Source of the DNA: an uncultured Eubacteriales bacterium
GTDB taxonomy: Bacteria; Bacillota; Clostridia; Christensenellales; CAG-138
Length of the DNA stretch: 14,921 bases
Reading direction: 5' to 3'
Assembly: GCA_900543475.1 (NCBI GenBank)
Contig: UQRU01000051.1
Span: 1 to 14,921, forward strand
Positions 1 to 6,628 of this stretch are shown piece by piece. The notes beneath the pieces are model-generated. The model saw nothing but the letters and a program-made list of their open reading frames with translations. It was not told where the DNA came from and ran no database searches. Every line of letters begins with the position of its first letter. The stretch's first letter is position 1. Position numbers and translations under genes: made by a program.

Positions 1-92
1 GGGCGAAGCCCACCCGTCCGGCCGGGCCAGAGGCCCGGCCGGGCATGCTGGGGCGCAGCCCCAGCGCCGCCCCCCCCCGGGGGAGGCCGGGC
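1..92. repeat. Tandem GC-rich hairpins upstream of ruvC
   Basis: Several perfect short palindromes stand head to tail. GGGC-GAA-GCCC is at 1-11. An 11-bp stem at 18-28/32-42 has a three-base AGA loop. An 8-bp stem GCTGGGGC/GCCCCAGC at 47-54/58-65 has a GCA loop. A run of nine C at 70-78 is followed by five G. No reading frame here looks coding and no T-tract follows the stems, so a classical intrinsic terminator is not obvious. The tiny GAA/GCA loops recall those in the palindromic element at 7885-8155, so this may be part of the same class of intergenic repeat or the 3' end of a gene lying left of the window. Confidence 0.5.
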
Positions 93-149
93 AAAGCAAA
101 AACGACAGGTTGCCGGGAAAAGGGACGGGAAAAGCGGAAGAATCCCTGG

Positions 150-178
150 TTGTACAACGCCAGCACCCATGATACAAT
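150..178 (+). promoter_or_regulatory. Probable sigma-A promoter of the ruv operon
   Basis: TTGTAC at 150-155 and TACAAT at 173-178 are separated by 17 bases, each matching the sigma-70/sigma-A consensus at four or five of six positions. The predicted transcription start is near 185, giving a leader of about 20 bases before ruvC. No LexA/SOS-type box was recognised nearby. Confidence 0.55.
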
Positions 179-206
179 AAGAACAGTATGTATATGAGGT
201 GATAGG

Positions 207-707
207 TTGATCGTAATGGGGATCGACCCCGGCTATGCCATCCTGGGCTACGGGGTGTTGGAGACCGGGCAAGGGAACCGGCCCAGGCCGTTGGACTATG
301 GGGTGATCGAAACGGCGGCGGGCGAGCCCTTCCCCCAGCGGCTGGAAAGGCTGTATCGGGGCATGGGCCAGCTGCTGGAAACCTTCCAGCCCCAGGCGGT
401 GGCCTTTGAGGAATTGTTTTTTTACCGGAACGTGACCACAGCCCTACAGGTGGGCGCCGGCCGGGGGGTCGCCCTGTTGGCGGCCCAGCAGGCGGGGCTT
501 CCCCTGTATGAATATACCCCCATGCAGATCAAGCAGGCGGTGTGCGGCAACGGCCATGCGGACAAGCGGCAGATCCAGCAGATGGTCAAGCTGCTGCTGG
601 GGCTGCGGGAGCTGCCGAAGCCGGACGATGCGGCGGACGCGTTGGGCGTGGCCATCTGCCACGCCAATACCATGGGCCCTATGGCGGAGACCTTCCGGAT
701 CCATTGA
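207..707 (+). CDS. ruvC: Crossover junction endodeoxyribonuclease RuvC
   Basis: RuvC is the Holliday-junction resolvase, which nicks two strands of the junction symmetrically during recombinational repair, working with RuvAB. The 166-residue product has the family length. The four acidic metal-binding residues are visible: Asp7 in GIDPG, Glu68 in AFEELFF, and Asp141 and Asp144 in DDAADALG. The conserved segment ALQVGAGRG is at about 79-87. The TTG start at 207 is preferred because GAGG at 196-199 lies seven bases upstream and the first residues MIVMGIDPG align with normal RuvC N-termini. The in-frame ATG at 216 would be 16 bases from that site. It is the first gene of ruvC-ruvA-ruvB, with 23 bases to ruvA, and is preceded by a plausible promoter. 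Confidence 0.96.
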   Translation: MIVMGIDPGYAILGYGVLETGQGNRPRPLDYGVIETAAGEPFPQRLERLYRGMGQLLETFQPQAVAFEELFFYRNVTTALQVGAGRGVALLAAQQAGLPLYEYTPMQIKQAVCGNGHADKRQIQQMVKLLLGLRELPKPDDAADALGVAICHANTMGPMAETFRIH

Positions 708-730
708 GGGCAACACGAGGAGTCGATTCT

Positions 731-1321
731 ATGTTTGCACATATTCACGGATGGGTGGATGACGTACAGCCCGACCGGGCGGTTTTGGAGGCCGCAGGGG
801 TGGGCTATGAGATCCTGTGCTCCACCGCCACCCTAAAGACCCTGGACGTGGGCATGGAGGCCAAGCTGTACATCCATTTCCACCAGGTCCAGGACGCCGT
901 CACCCTGTACGGCTTTGCCACCAAGGAGGAGCGTGCCATGTTCCGGCGGCTGATCGGCGTATCCCGGGTGGGGCCTAAATTGGCGTTGGGGATGTTGAGC
1001 CATTTGGAGGTATCGGACATCGCTGCGGCCATCCTCACGGAAAACGCGGCCGCCCTGAGCCGGGTGCCCGGCCTGGGGAAAAAGACCGCCGCCCGGCTGC
1101 TGCTGGAGCTCAAGGAGCAGGTGTCCGAGGATGTGGCGCCCACCGGGGTGTTCGCCGGGGAGAGCAAAGCCCTGGATATGCGGGCGGAAGCCACGGCCGC
1201 CCTGGTGGCCCTGGGCTACGACGGGGTGGTGGCCGGCCGGGCGGTGGCGGAAACGCCGGACTGCCCCCGGGTGGAAGACATGATCACGGCGGCCCTTCGG
1301 AGCCTGGCCGCGAAAAAATAA
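731..1321 (+). CDS. ruvA: Holliday junction branch migration protein RuvA
   Basis: RuvA is the junction-binding subunit that holds the four-way DNA flat and loads the RuvB motor. The product has 196 residues, the usual size. The N-terminal OB-fold domain runs over about 1-63 (MFAHIHGWVDDV, GVGYEI). Two helix-hairpin-helix motifs follow, around 71-90 (LIGVSRVGPKLALGML) and 106-126 (LSRVPGLGKKTAARLL). The small RuvB-binding domain III is at about 150-196 (EATAALVALGYD). ATG 731 has GAGGAG at 717-722, eight bases upstream. The same frame stays open upstream inside ruvC, but that extension is not RuvA-like. The gene lies between ruvC and ruvB, 16 bases before ruvB. Confidence 0.97.
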   Translation: MFAHIHGWVDDVQPDRAVLEAAGVGYEILCSTATLKTLDVGMEAKLYIHFHQVQDAVTLYGFATKEERAMFRRLIGVSRVGPKLALGMLSHLEVSDIAAAILTENAAALSRVPGLGKKTAARLLLELKEQVSEDVAPTGVFAGESKALDMRAEATAALVALGYDGVVAGRAVAETPDCPRVEDMITAALRSLAAKK

Positions 1322-1337
1322 CAGCTAGGAGAGACCC

Positions 1338-2372
1338 ATGGACGATCGGTTGATCACATCTTCCATGATCGTGGAAGATGAACCAATGGAATATAGCCTC
1401 CGGCCCCGGTTTTTGCGGGAGTATATCGGCCAGCGCAATGTGAAGGAGCATATGCGCATCTACATCGAGGCGGCCAAGCGCCGGGGCGAACCTTTAGACC
1501 ACGCCCTGTTTTACGGGCCGCCGGGCCTGGGAAAAACCACCCTGGCGGCCATCGTGGCCAACGAGATGGGCGGGAACTTCCGGGTGACCAGCGGCCCGGC
1601 CATCAGCCATGCAGGGGATCTGGCGGCCCTGCTTACCAACCTGGCCCCGGGGGACGTGTTGTTTATCGATGAGATCCATCGCCTCAACGCCAACGTGGAG
1701 GAGATCCTCTATCCCGCCATGGAGGATTACGCCCTGGATATCATCATCGGCAAGGGCCCCAGCGCCCATTCCATCCGGCTGGACCTGCCGCCCTTTACCC
1801 TGGTGGGAGCCACCACCCGCATGGGGCTGCTGACCTCCCCCCTCCGGGACCGGTTCGGCATCAAGGAGCAGCTGGAGCTGTACGCCCCCGAGGACCTACA
1901 GGAGATCATCCAGCGCAGCGCGGATATCCTGCATATCGAGATCGATGCGGAAGGGGCTCTGGAGATCGCTTCCCGCTCTAGGGGCACGCCCCGGATCGTG
2001 AACCGGCTGCTGAAGCGGGTGCGGGATTTTGCCCAGGTGCGGGGCAATGGGAAGATCGACCTGGCTACCGCCAAGGCGGGGCTGGACATGCTGGCCATCG
2101 ACGGCCAGGGCTTGGATGCGGTGGACCGGCGGATGCTCACCACCATGATCGTGAAATTCGGCGGCCGGCCGGTGGGGCTGGATACCATTGCCGCAGCCAC
2201 CGGTGAGGACGCCACCACCATTGAGGACGTATATGAACCCTATCTTCTGCAGCTGGGGCTGATCGCCCGTACCCCCCGGGGCCGGGTGGTGCTGCCTGCG
2301 GGTTATGCCCATATGGGCATGGCGCCGGCGGGGGAGGATTGCGCGCAGCAGCGGCTGCCGGTGGAGCCATAG
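1338..2372 (+). CDS. ruvB: Holliday junction branch migration ATPase RuvB
   Basis: RuvB is the AAA+ hexameric motor that drives branch migration of Holliday junctions with RuvA. The 344-residue product shows Walker A GPPGLGKT at 60-67, Walker B LFIDEIH with Asp111-Glu112, sensor 1 GATTRMG at about 157-163, and the arginine-finger region [10 protein letters not shown] around Arg170. A C-terminal winged helix contains [16 protein letters not shown] and [18 protein letters not shown] at 1328-1333 precedes ATG 1338. The tail after GYAHMG is about 20 residues of low-conservation sequence, as in many RuvB proteins. It ends the ruv set; the next gene starts 49 bases later with its own ribosome-binding site and is probably cotranscribed. 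Confidence 0.97.
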   Translation: MDDRLITSSMIVEDEPMEYSLRPRFLREYIGQRNVKEHMRIYIEAAKRRGEPLDHALFYGPPGLGKTTLAAIVANEMGGNFRVTSGPAISHAGDLAALLTNLAPGDVLFIDEIHRLNANVEEILYPAMEDYALDIIIGKGPSAHSIRLDLPPFTLVGATTRMGLLTSPLRDRFGIKEQLELYAPEDLQEIIQRSADILHIEIDAEGALEIASRSRGTPRIVNRLLKRVRDFAQVRGNGKIDLATAKAGLDMLAIDGQGLDAVDRRMLTTMIVKFGGRPVGLDTIAAATGEDATTIEDVYEPYLLQLGLIARTPRGRVVLPAGYAHMGMAPAGEDCAQQRLPVEP

Positions 2373-2421
2373 GCGCATTGATAGGAGAGACACCATCAAC
2401 ATAAAGGGGGAGGACATGGCA

Positions 2422-3282
2422 ATGCTAGGCAGGAAAGAATTACAAGAGACCTTAACCCAAAAGGAAACCCTGCTGACCCAGCGGGAAGCGGAGATCGGCG
2501 TGCTGACCAAGCGGGTGGAGGAGCTGACCGGCCGGGAAAAGCAGATGCAGGCGGAATTAGCCGCTTACCGGGAACGGGGGAACGCCATTGTGAACGCCCT
2601 GACGGACGCCCAGCAGGCAGCCAGCCGGATCCGGGAGGAAGCCGAGCGGCAAAAGGCCCAAATTATCGCCAGCGCCTATGCAGACCGGGACGCGGCCCGC
2701 AAGGAAGCGGATACGGTGCTGCAAAACGCCCGGGAACAGGCGGCCCAGATCGTAGCCCGCTCCGAGGAGGAGGCAGCCCGGCGGCGGTCCCAGGCGGACG
2801 CCTATGTGGCGGAATTGGAGGGTAAAGGGGGATGCCTGCGGGAATATCTACGCAAGACCGCGGAAGAAGCCCATAAGCAAGCGGACATTTTCGCGGCCAT
2901 CATGGGGGATATGGCTGGGGTGCAGGCGGAAAACCTGCCCGAAGAATACGATTCCCCTGCCGCTTTGATGCAGAGCATTTATTCCATCCAGGGCCGGAGC
3001 CTGCCCCGAGAGGAGACGGGAAAAGAGCCGGAGCCCGCCCCCATGCTGGATCTGGACGCCCTCATTGCCAAGACGGTAGAAGAGGCTGCGGAGGAGGAAG
3101 CGCCCCAGGCGGCGGAAGCGGCCGGGGAACCGGAAGCGGCCCAGGAGGACGAAGACCAGGTGGTCACGGTGGATTCCGTATTGACCGGCAGTGCGAGCGG
3201 GGAAAAGACGGAGGATAATCCCCCCGTTGGCGCGCCGGACGGCTTGGACGCCATCCTGGACGACATTCTTAAGGATCTATAG
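2422..3282 (+). CDS. DivIVA-like coiled-coil protein
   Basis: The 286-residue product is a soluble coiled-coil protein without signal peptide or membrane segment. Residues 5-160 are nearly continuous heptad-like helix rich in Glu, Lys, Arg, Ala and Gln. The section at about 55-130 (AIVNALTDAQQAA, EAERQKAQIIASA) resembles the second coil of DivIVA/GpsB-type cell-division proteins. Residues 196-286 are acidic and probably disordered, holding two short leucine motifs, LDLDALIAKTVEE (209-221) and GLDAILDDILKDL (274-286). ATG 2422 is chosen because GGAGG at 2409-2413 lies eight bases upstream; ATG 2416 would leave only two. The canonical DivIVA N-terminal lipid-binding domain is not recognisable, so a role in pole or septum organisation is only an inference. 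It lies between ruvB and proS on the same strand. Confidence 0.7.
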   Translation: MLGRKELQETLTQKETLLTQREAEIGVLTKRVEELTGREKQMQAELAAYRERGNAIVNALTDAQQAASRIREEAERQKAQIIASAYADRDAARKEADTVLQNAREQAAQIVARSEEEAARRRSQADAYVAELEGKGGCLREYLRKTAEEAHKQADIFAAIMGDMAGVQAENLPEEYDSPAALMQSIYSIQGRSLPREETGKEPEPAPMLDLDALIAKTVEEAAEEEAPQAAEAAGEPEAAQEDEDQVVTVDSVLTGSASGEKTEDNPPVGAPDGLDAILDDILKDL

Positions 3283-3395
3283 GAATACCGGAGGCCAGGC
3301 GGCCTCATACCAAGGGATATGCAGCCCCTGGCTTAGGCAGGGGAACGTAAACCATCCCATATCATCACAATCAGGTTGGAGGAACGAAGAGTAGC
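3283..3395 (+). other. Leader region of proS with two hairpins
   Basis: The 113-base spacer holds a perfect 6-bp hairpin GAGGCC/GGCCTC at 3291-3296/3301-3306 and a second stem CCCCTG/CAGGGG at 3325-3330/3338-3343. Neither is followed by a T-run, so they are not clear terminators. I looked for the conserved T-box sequence expected in some synthetase leaders and did not find it. GGAGG at 3378-3382 is 13 bases before the proS ATG, longer than usual; GAAGAG at 3386-3391 may be the working site. Confidence 0.35.
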
Positions 3396-4838
3396 ATGGC
3401 AAAGAACAAAGAGGAGTTCGTACAGCATATCGCCAGCCGTACCGAGGATTTTGCCCAGTGGTATACGGACGTGGTCATCAAGAACGATATGGCGGACTAC
3501 AGCGACGTCAAGGGTTGCATGGTGATCAAGCCCTATGGCTACGCGGTATGGGAGCTGATGCAACAGCAGATGGACCAGCGGTTCAAGGAGACCGGGCATG
3601 TGAACGCCTATTTCCCCCTGCTGATCCCGGAAAGCATGCTCATGCGGGAAGCGGAGCATGTGGAAGGCTTTGCGCCGGAGGTGGCCTGGGTCACCCAGGG
3701 CGGCTCGGAAACCCTGAACGAGCGCCTGGCCATCCGCCCCACCAGCGAGACCATCATCGGCACCATGTACGCCAAATGGATCCAATCCTATCGGGATCTG
3801 CCGGTGTTGATGAACCAGTGGTGCAACGTGATGCGCTGGGAAAAGAGCACCCGCCCCTTCCTGCGTACCGCCGAATTCCTCTGGCAGGAGGGCCATACCG
3901 CCCACGCCACCTTTGAGGAGGCCCAGGAGGAGACCATGCGGATGCTGGGGGTGTACAAGGATTTCGCGGAAAACGTATTGGCTATCCCTGTGCTCACCGG
4001 CCGCAAGAGCGAAAAGGAAAAATTCGCCGGCGCCAAGGCCACCTATACCATGGAAGCCATGATGCAGGACGGCAAGGCCTTGCAGATGGGCACCTCCCAC
4101 AACCTGGGGGATAACTTCGCCCGCAGCTATAACATCATGTACCTGAGCCGGGAGGGCAAGCAGGAATACTGCCAGACCACCAGCTGGGGCACCTCCACCC
4201 GGATGATCGGCGGGGTCATCATGGTCCACGGGGACGACCGGGGCCTGATGCTGCCGCCCCGCATCGCCCCCTATCAGGCGGTGATCGTGCCCATCGCCCC
4301 CCACAAGGCCGGGGTCATGGACAAGGCGGAGGAAGTGTTCCGCGCCCTGAAGGCCGCCGGCATCCGGATGAAGCTGGACGATACCGAGCAGAGCGCCGGC
4401 TGGAAGTTCAACCAGTGGGAAATGAAGGGCGTGCCGGTGCGCATCGAACTGGGGCCCAAGGACATCGAAAACAACCAGGCTGTCCTGGTGCGGCGGGATA
4501 CCCACGAAAAACAATTTGTCTCCCTGGATGGCCTGGCGGATACCATCAAGGCCCTGCTGGACGACATCCATGTGAGTATGTTCAACCGGGCCCTGGCCCA
4601 TCGGGAAAGCCATACCCAAGAGGTGCGGGACTTCGGCGACTTTATGGAGGCGGTTAAGACGGGCTTTGCCAAAGCTCCCTGGTGCGGCGAGCGGGAGTGC
4701 GAGGACGAGATCAAGGCCATTACCGGCGCTACCACCCGTTGCTATACCCTGGACTATGACCCGGAGGCCCATGGAGATACCTGCATCTTCTGCGGCAAGA
4801 AGGCTAAGCATCTGATGTATTTCGGCAAGGCGTACTAA
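3396..4838 (+). CDS. proS: Proline--tRNA ligase, archaeal/eukaryotic type
   Basis: ProRS is the class II aminoacyl-tRNA synthetase that charges tRNA-Pro with proline. The 480-residue protein has motif 1 around KPYGYAVWELMQQ, motif 2 around VMRWEKSTRPFLRTAEFLWQ, and motif 3 around GTSTRMIGGVIMVHGDDRGL. An anticodon-binding domain begins near APYQAVIVPIAP. The C-terminal extension carries four Cys arranged as a zinc site, C430, C435, C463 and C466, and the chain ends in Tyr. These last features, and the lack of the large editing insertion of bacterial-type ProRS, mark the shorter archaeal/eukaryotic-like class that many Clostridia use. Cys449 is an additional cysteine in the same domain. A terminator follows, so it is probably the last gene of the upstream unit. 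Confidence 0.96.
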   Translation: MAKNKEEFVQHIASRTEDFAQWYTDVVIKNDMADYSDVKGCMVIKPYGYAVWELMQQQMDQRFKETGHVNAYFPLLIPESMLMREAEHVEGFAPEVAWVTQGGSETLNERLAIRPTSETIIGTMYAKWIQSYRDLPVLMNQWCNVMRWEKSTRPFLRTAEFLWQEGHTAHATFEEAQEETMRMLGVYKDFAENVLAIPVLTGRKSEKEKFAGAKATYTMEAMMQDGKALQMGTSHNLGDNFARSYNIMYLSREGKQEYCQTTSWGTSTRMIGGVIMVHGDDRGLMLPPRIAPYQAVIVPIAPHKAGVMDKAEEVFRALKAAGIRMKLDDTEQSAGWKFNQWEMKGVPVRIELGPKDIENNQAVLVRRDTHEKQFVSLDGLADTIKALLDDIHVSMFNRALAHRESHTQEVRDFGDFMEAVKTGFAKAPWCGERECEDEIKAITGATTRCYTLDYDPEAHGDTCIFCGKKAKHLMYFGKAY

Positions 4839-4871
4839 GCCGGCCGGCAAACGGGCCATCCTGGCCTTATG

Positions 4872-4941
4872 AAGCTGCTTTGGGACGTGCCGTACCGCAC
4901 AGGGTATGCAGCCCTGGCCCGGCGCTCAAAGCAGCTTTTTT
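4872..4941 (+). terminator. Intrinsic terminator after proS
   Basis: AAGCTGCTTTG at 4872-4882 pairs perfectly with CAAAGCAGCTT at 4927-4937, giving 11 bp, and six T follow at 4936-4941. The 44-base loop contains smaller stems (GTGC/GCAC and AGGG/CCCT), so the terminator is branched rather than a simple hairpin. Confidence 0.8.
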
Positions 4942-4972
4942 GCCTTAACTATTGCCCTTGGAGGAAAACTTG

Positions 4973-6391
4973 ATGAAACGAAACCTGGCCCTGCTATGTA
5001 CCATCCTGCTGCTTTTGACCTGGGCGGCAGGCTGTCAGCCTACAGCCCAGGTGTTGCAACGGCAGGGGATAGAGGCGCTGCCAGCGGAAGAAGAGATCCT
5101 GCAGGCCCAGGTGGAACAGGCGATTTTGGCGGGAGAGACCAGCTTTACCATCAATCTGCTGGGCCGCCAGCGGAGCGTACAACAAATGGTCACCGAGACC
5201 ATGGCCAGGCTTCGAGAGGGCGAAAGCTACCTGGCCCAGCGGTTTTTGGCGGACTACGGGGTACAGTTTGGAGAAGAATGGGGCTATGTCCCCGTCACCA
5301 TCCGGCTGGTGCCCAAGGATACAGCCCTGCTAGCAGACCTGATCCAGGCCCAGGGGGCTTCCCCCAAACCGGTTGCTTACGACCAGGGACAGCTGGAAGC
5401 CCTGCTCATGGATATGATGCAGGACAAAACTCCGGTGGCGATCCGCTTTTTCCAAGAGCAGGATCTGGATCAGCTGAATCAACAGATCCATCAGGACATC
5501 GTCCAGCTTTCCAATAGCAATTATGCCTACGGCTATCTGGTGGGAAATGGCGAATGGGCCTTGCAAACCTGCCGGCAGCCAGAGGGCCAGGGCTATATCG
5601 CCCTAGAACTGACCCTGACCTATCAAGCGGATACATTACCACTATCACAGATCCCCGTGGCCCGCAGCGGGTTGGAGATGGTGGAGAGCTTGATCCAACA
5701 ATGGGCGGCGGGGAGCCCAAAAGCCACCGTGATCCTGGAAGGGGTACGGCCGGATGAAACCACCCTGTTTGCCTGGATCAACACGGCGGAAGTAAATAGC
5801 GCTACCCTGGCCTGCGAAGGGGATTCCATTTGGTATGAGATCCTAGAAAACCCTGGCCAGCGGCAAATCGGCCGGTATTGGCTGGAATTCGGCGTACCGG
5901 CGGAAAGGATCGCAGCAGCCCAGGCGGAGCTGGACGCCGCCCTGGAAGAAGAGCTGGCCCGCCTGAAGGAACAGGTTCAGGGCCTGGAAAGCCGGGAAGC
6001 CTATCGAACGGTATATCAGCGGGTCATGGACATGACGGAATACGATGACGCCATCCGGGACGCCACCGAGGAACAGACCCTGACCGAGGAGATGCAGATC
6101 CTGCGCAGCGCTTATGGCGCCTTGGTGGCGGGCCGGAGCGTTTGCACCGGCTATGCAAGGACCTTCCAGGCCCTGTGCGATGGCTTGGGACTGGACTGTT
6201 GGACGGTAAACGGCTATCAGGATGGGGCGGGCCATGCATGGAACATGGTGCGCTTGGATGGGGAGATCCTGTACGTGGACTGCACCTTTGGGGATACGGG
6301 CGGAAGGCCGGAACGGTATTTCCTGTTTGACCAGGAGACGCTGGAAGCCCGGCGGTATGAAATGGACGAAGGCTTTGTGGTGCCCTGGTAA
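4973..6391 (+). CDS. Transglutaminase-domain lipoprotein with three repeats
   Basis: The 472-residue protein starts with a lipoprotein signal peptide (MKRNLALLCTILLLLTWAAG) and Cys21 as the likely lipidated residue, so it should sit on the outer face of the membrane. The C-terminal 100 residues are a transglutaminase/protease-like domain with the expected triad: Cys391 in SVCTGYA, His421 in GHAWNMV and Asp436 in YVDCTFGD. Domains of this superfamily act as peptidases, amidases or cross-linkers; which one cannot be told here. Residues 41-309 hold three diverged units, each a helix, a strand beginning with Thr/Ser/Ala, a helix, and a closing strand. A charged helix (310-345) links these to the catalytic part. 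ATG 4973 has GGAGG at 4960-4964, eight bases upstream. It follows the proS terminator by about 30 bases and no clear promoter was found. Confidence 0.85.
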   Translation: MKRNLALLCTILLLLTWAAGCQPTAQVLQRQGIEALPAEEEILQAQVEQAILAGETSFTINLLGRQRSVQQMVTETMARLREGESYLAQRFLADYGVQFGEEWGYVPVTIRLVPKDTALLADLIQAQGASPKPVAYDQGQLEALLMDMMQDKTPVAIRFFQEQDLDQLNQQIHQDIVQLSNSNYAYGYLVGNGEWALQTCRQPEGQGYIALELTLTYQADTLPLSQIPVARSGLEMVESLIQQWAAGSPKATVILEGVRPDETTLFAWINTAEVNSATLACEGDSIWYEILENPGQRQIGRYWLEFGVPAERIAAAQAELDAALEEELARLKEQVQGLESREAYRTVYQRVMDMTEYDDAIRDATEEQTLTEEMQILRSAYGALVAGRSVCTGYARTFQALCDGLGLDCWTVNGYQDGAGHAWNMVRLDGEILYVDCTFGDTGGRPERYFLFDQETLEARRYEMDEGFVVPW

Positions 6392-6548
6392 GGGCGCAGA
6401 CGCCGGGAAAAAACAGCTGCCGCTCTTTTGCATGGGCCACAGCCGAACAAAGGGCTTGTATTGCAAAGGACCACAAACCCCACGCCAGTTTTCCCATGGC
6501 TGGGGTGGCTACGGGAATGCCCCAAGGCGGTAAGACGCCGGACAAATC
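6392..6548 (+). other. Non-coding spacer with an imperfect stem
   Basis: No convincing gene lies here. CCACGCCAG (6480-6488) and CTGGGGTGG (6500-6508) form a 9-bp stem with one G-G mismatch around a pyrimidine-rich loop. Nearby GGCG/CGCC around GTAAGA near 6526-6539 adds a second small stem. I compared it from memory with common riboswitch cores (cobalamin, TPP, lysine, c-di-GMP, ZTP, guanidine, fluoride) and saw none. Confidence 0.25.
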
Positions 6549-6585
6549 GAATGCCTATCCTTTCATGAAAAAAGGATAGGCATTC
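6549..6585. terminator. Perfect 15-bp hairpin, probable terminator
   Basis: GAATGCCTATCCTTT at 6549-6563 pairs perfectly with AAAGGATAGGCATTC at 6571-6585 around a seven-base loop. It lies between the transglutaminase gene and the next gene on the same strand. The T-tract downstream is poor (TGCTTTCC), so termination may be weak, or the palindrome may be a regulatory site instead. Confidence 0.5.
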
Positions 6586-6628
6586 TGCTTTCCTGGAAAA
6601 CTAGGGGGAGAGAAGGAGGTGCAAATCA

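Noticed and set aside
542..730. In-frame upstream extension of RuvA
   Set aside because: It overlaps ruvC, its residues are not RuvA-like, and ATG 731 has a well-placed ribosome-binding site and the normal RuvA N-terminus.
2305..2421. Longer start for the DivIVA-like gene, running inside ruvB
   Set aside because: The added Arg/Ser-rich residues come from another frame of ruvB, and GGAGG at 2409-2413 points to ATG 2422.
3283..3395. T-box riboswitch before proS
   Set aside because: The spacer is short and lacks the conserved T-box sequence and an antiterminator/terminator pair.
3333..4859. A 508-codon open frame on the minus strand opposite proS
   Set aside because: It is the mirror of a GC-rich gene with strong codon bias. 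Its product is a low-complexity Gly/His/Leu/Val mix with no recognisable domain, while the plus strand encodes a full ProRS.
6392..6548. Known riboswitch class
   Set aside because: None of the core sequences of the common classes I could recall is present; only generic stems are seen.
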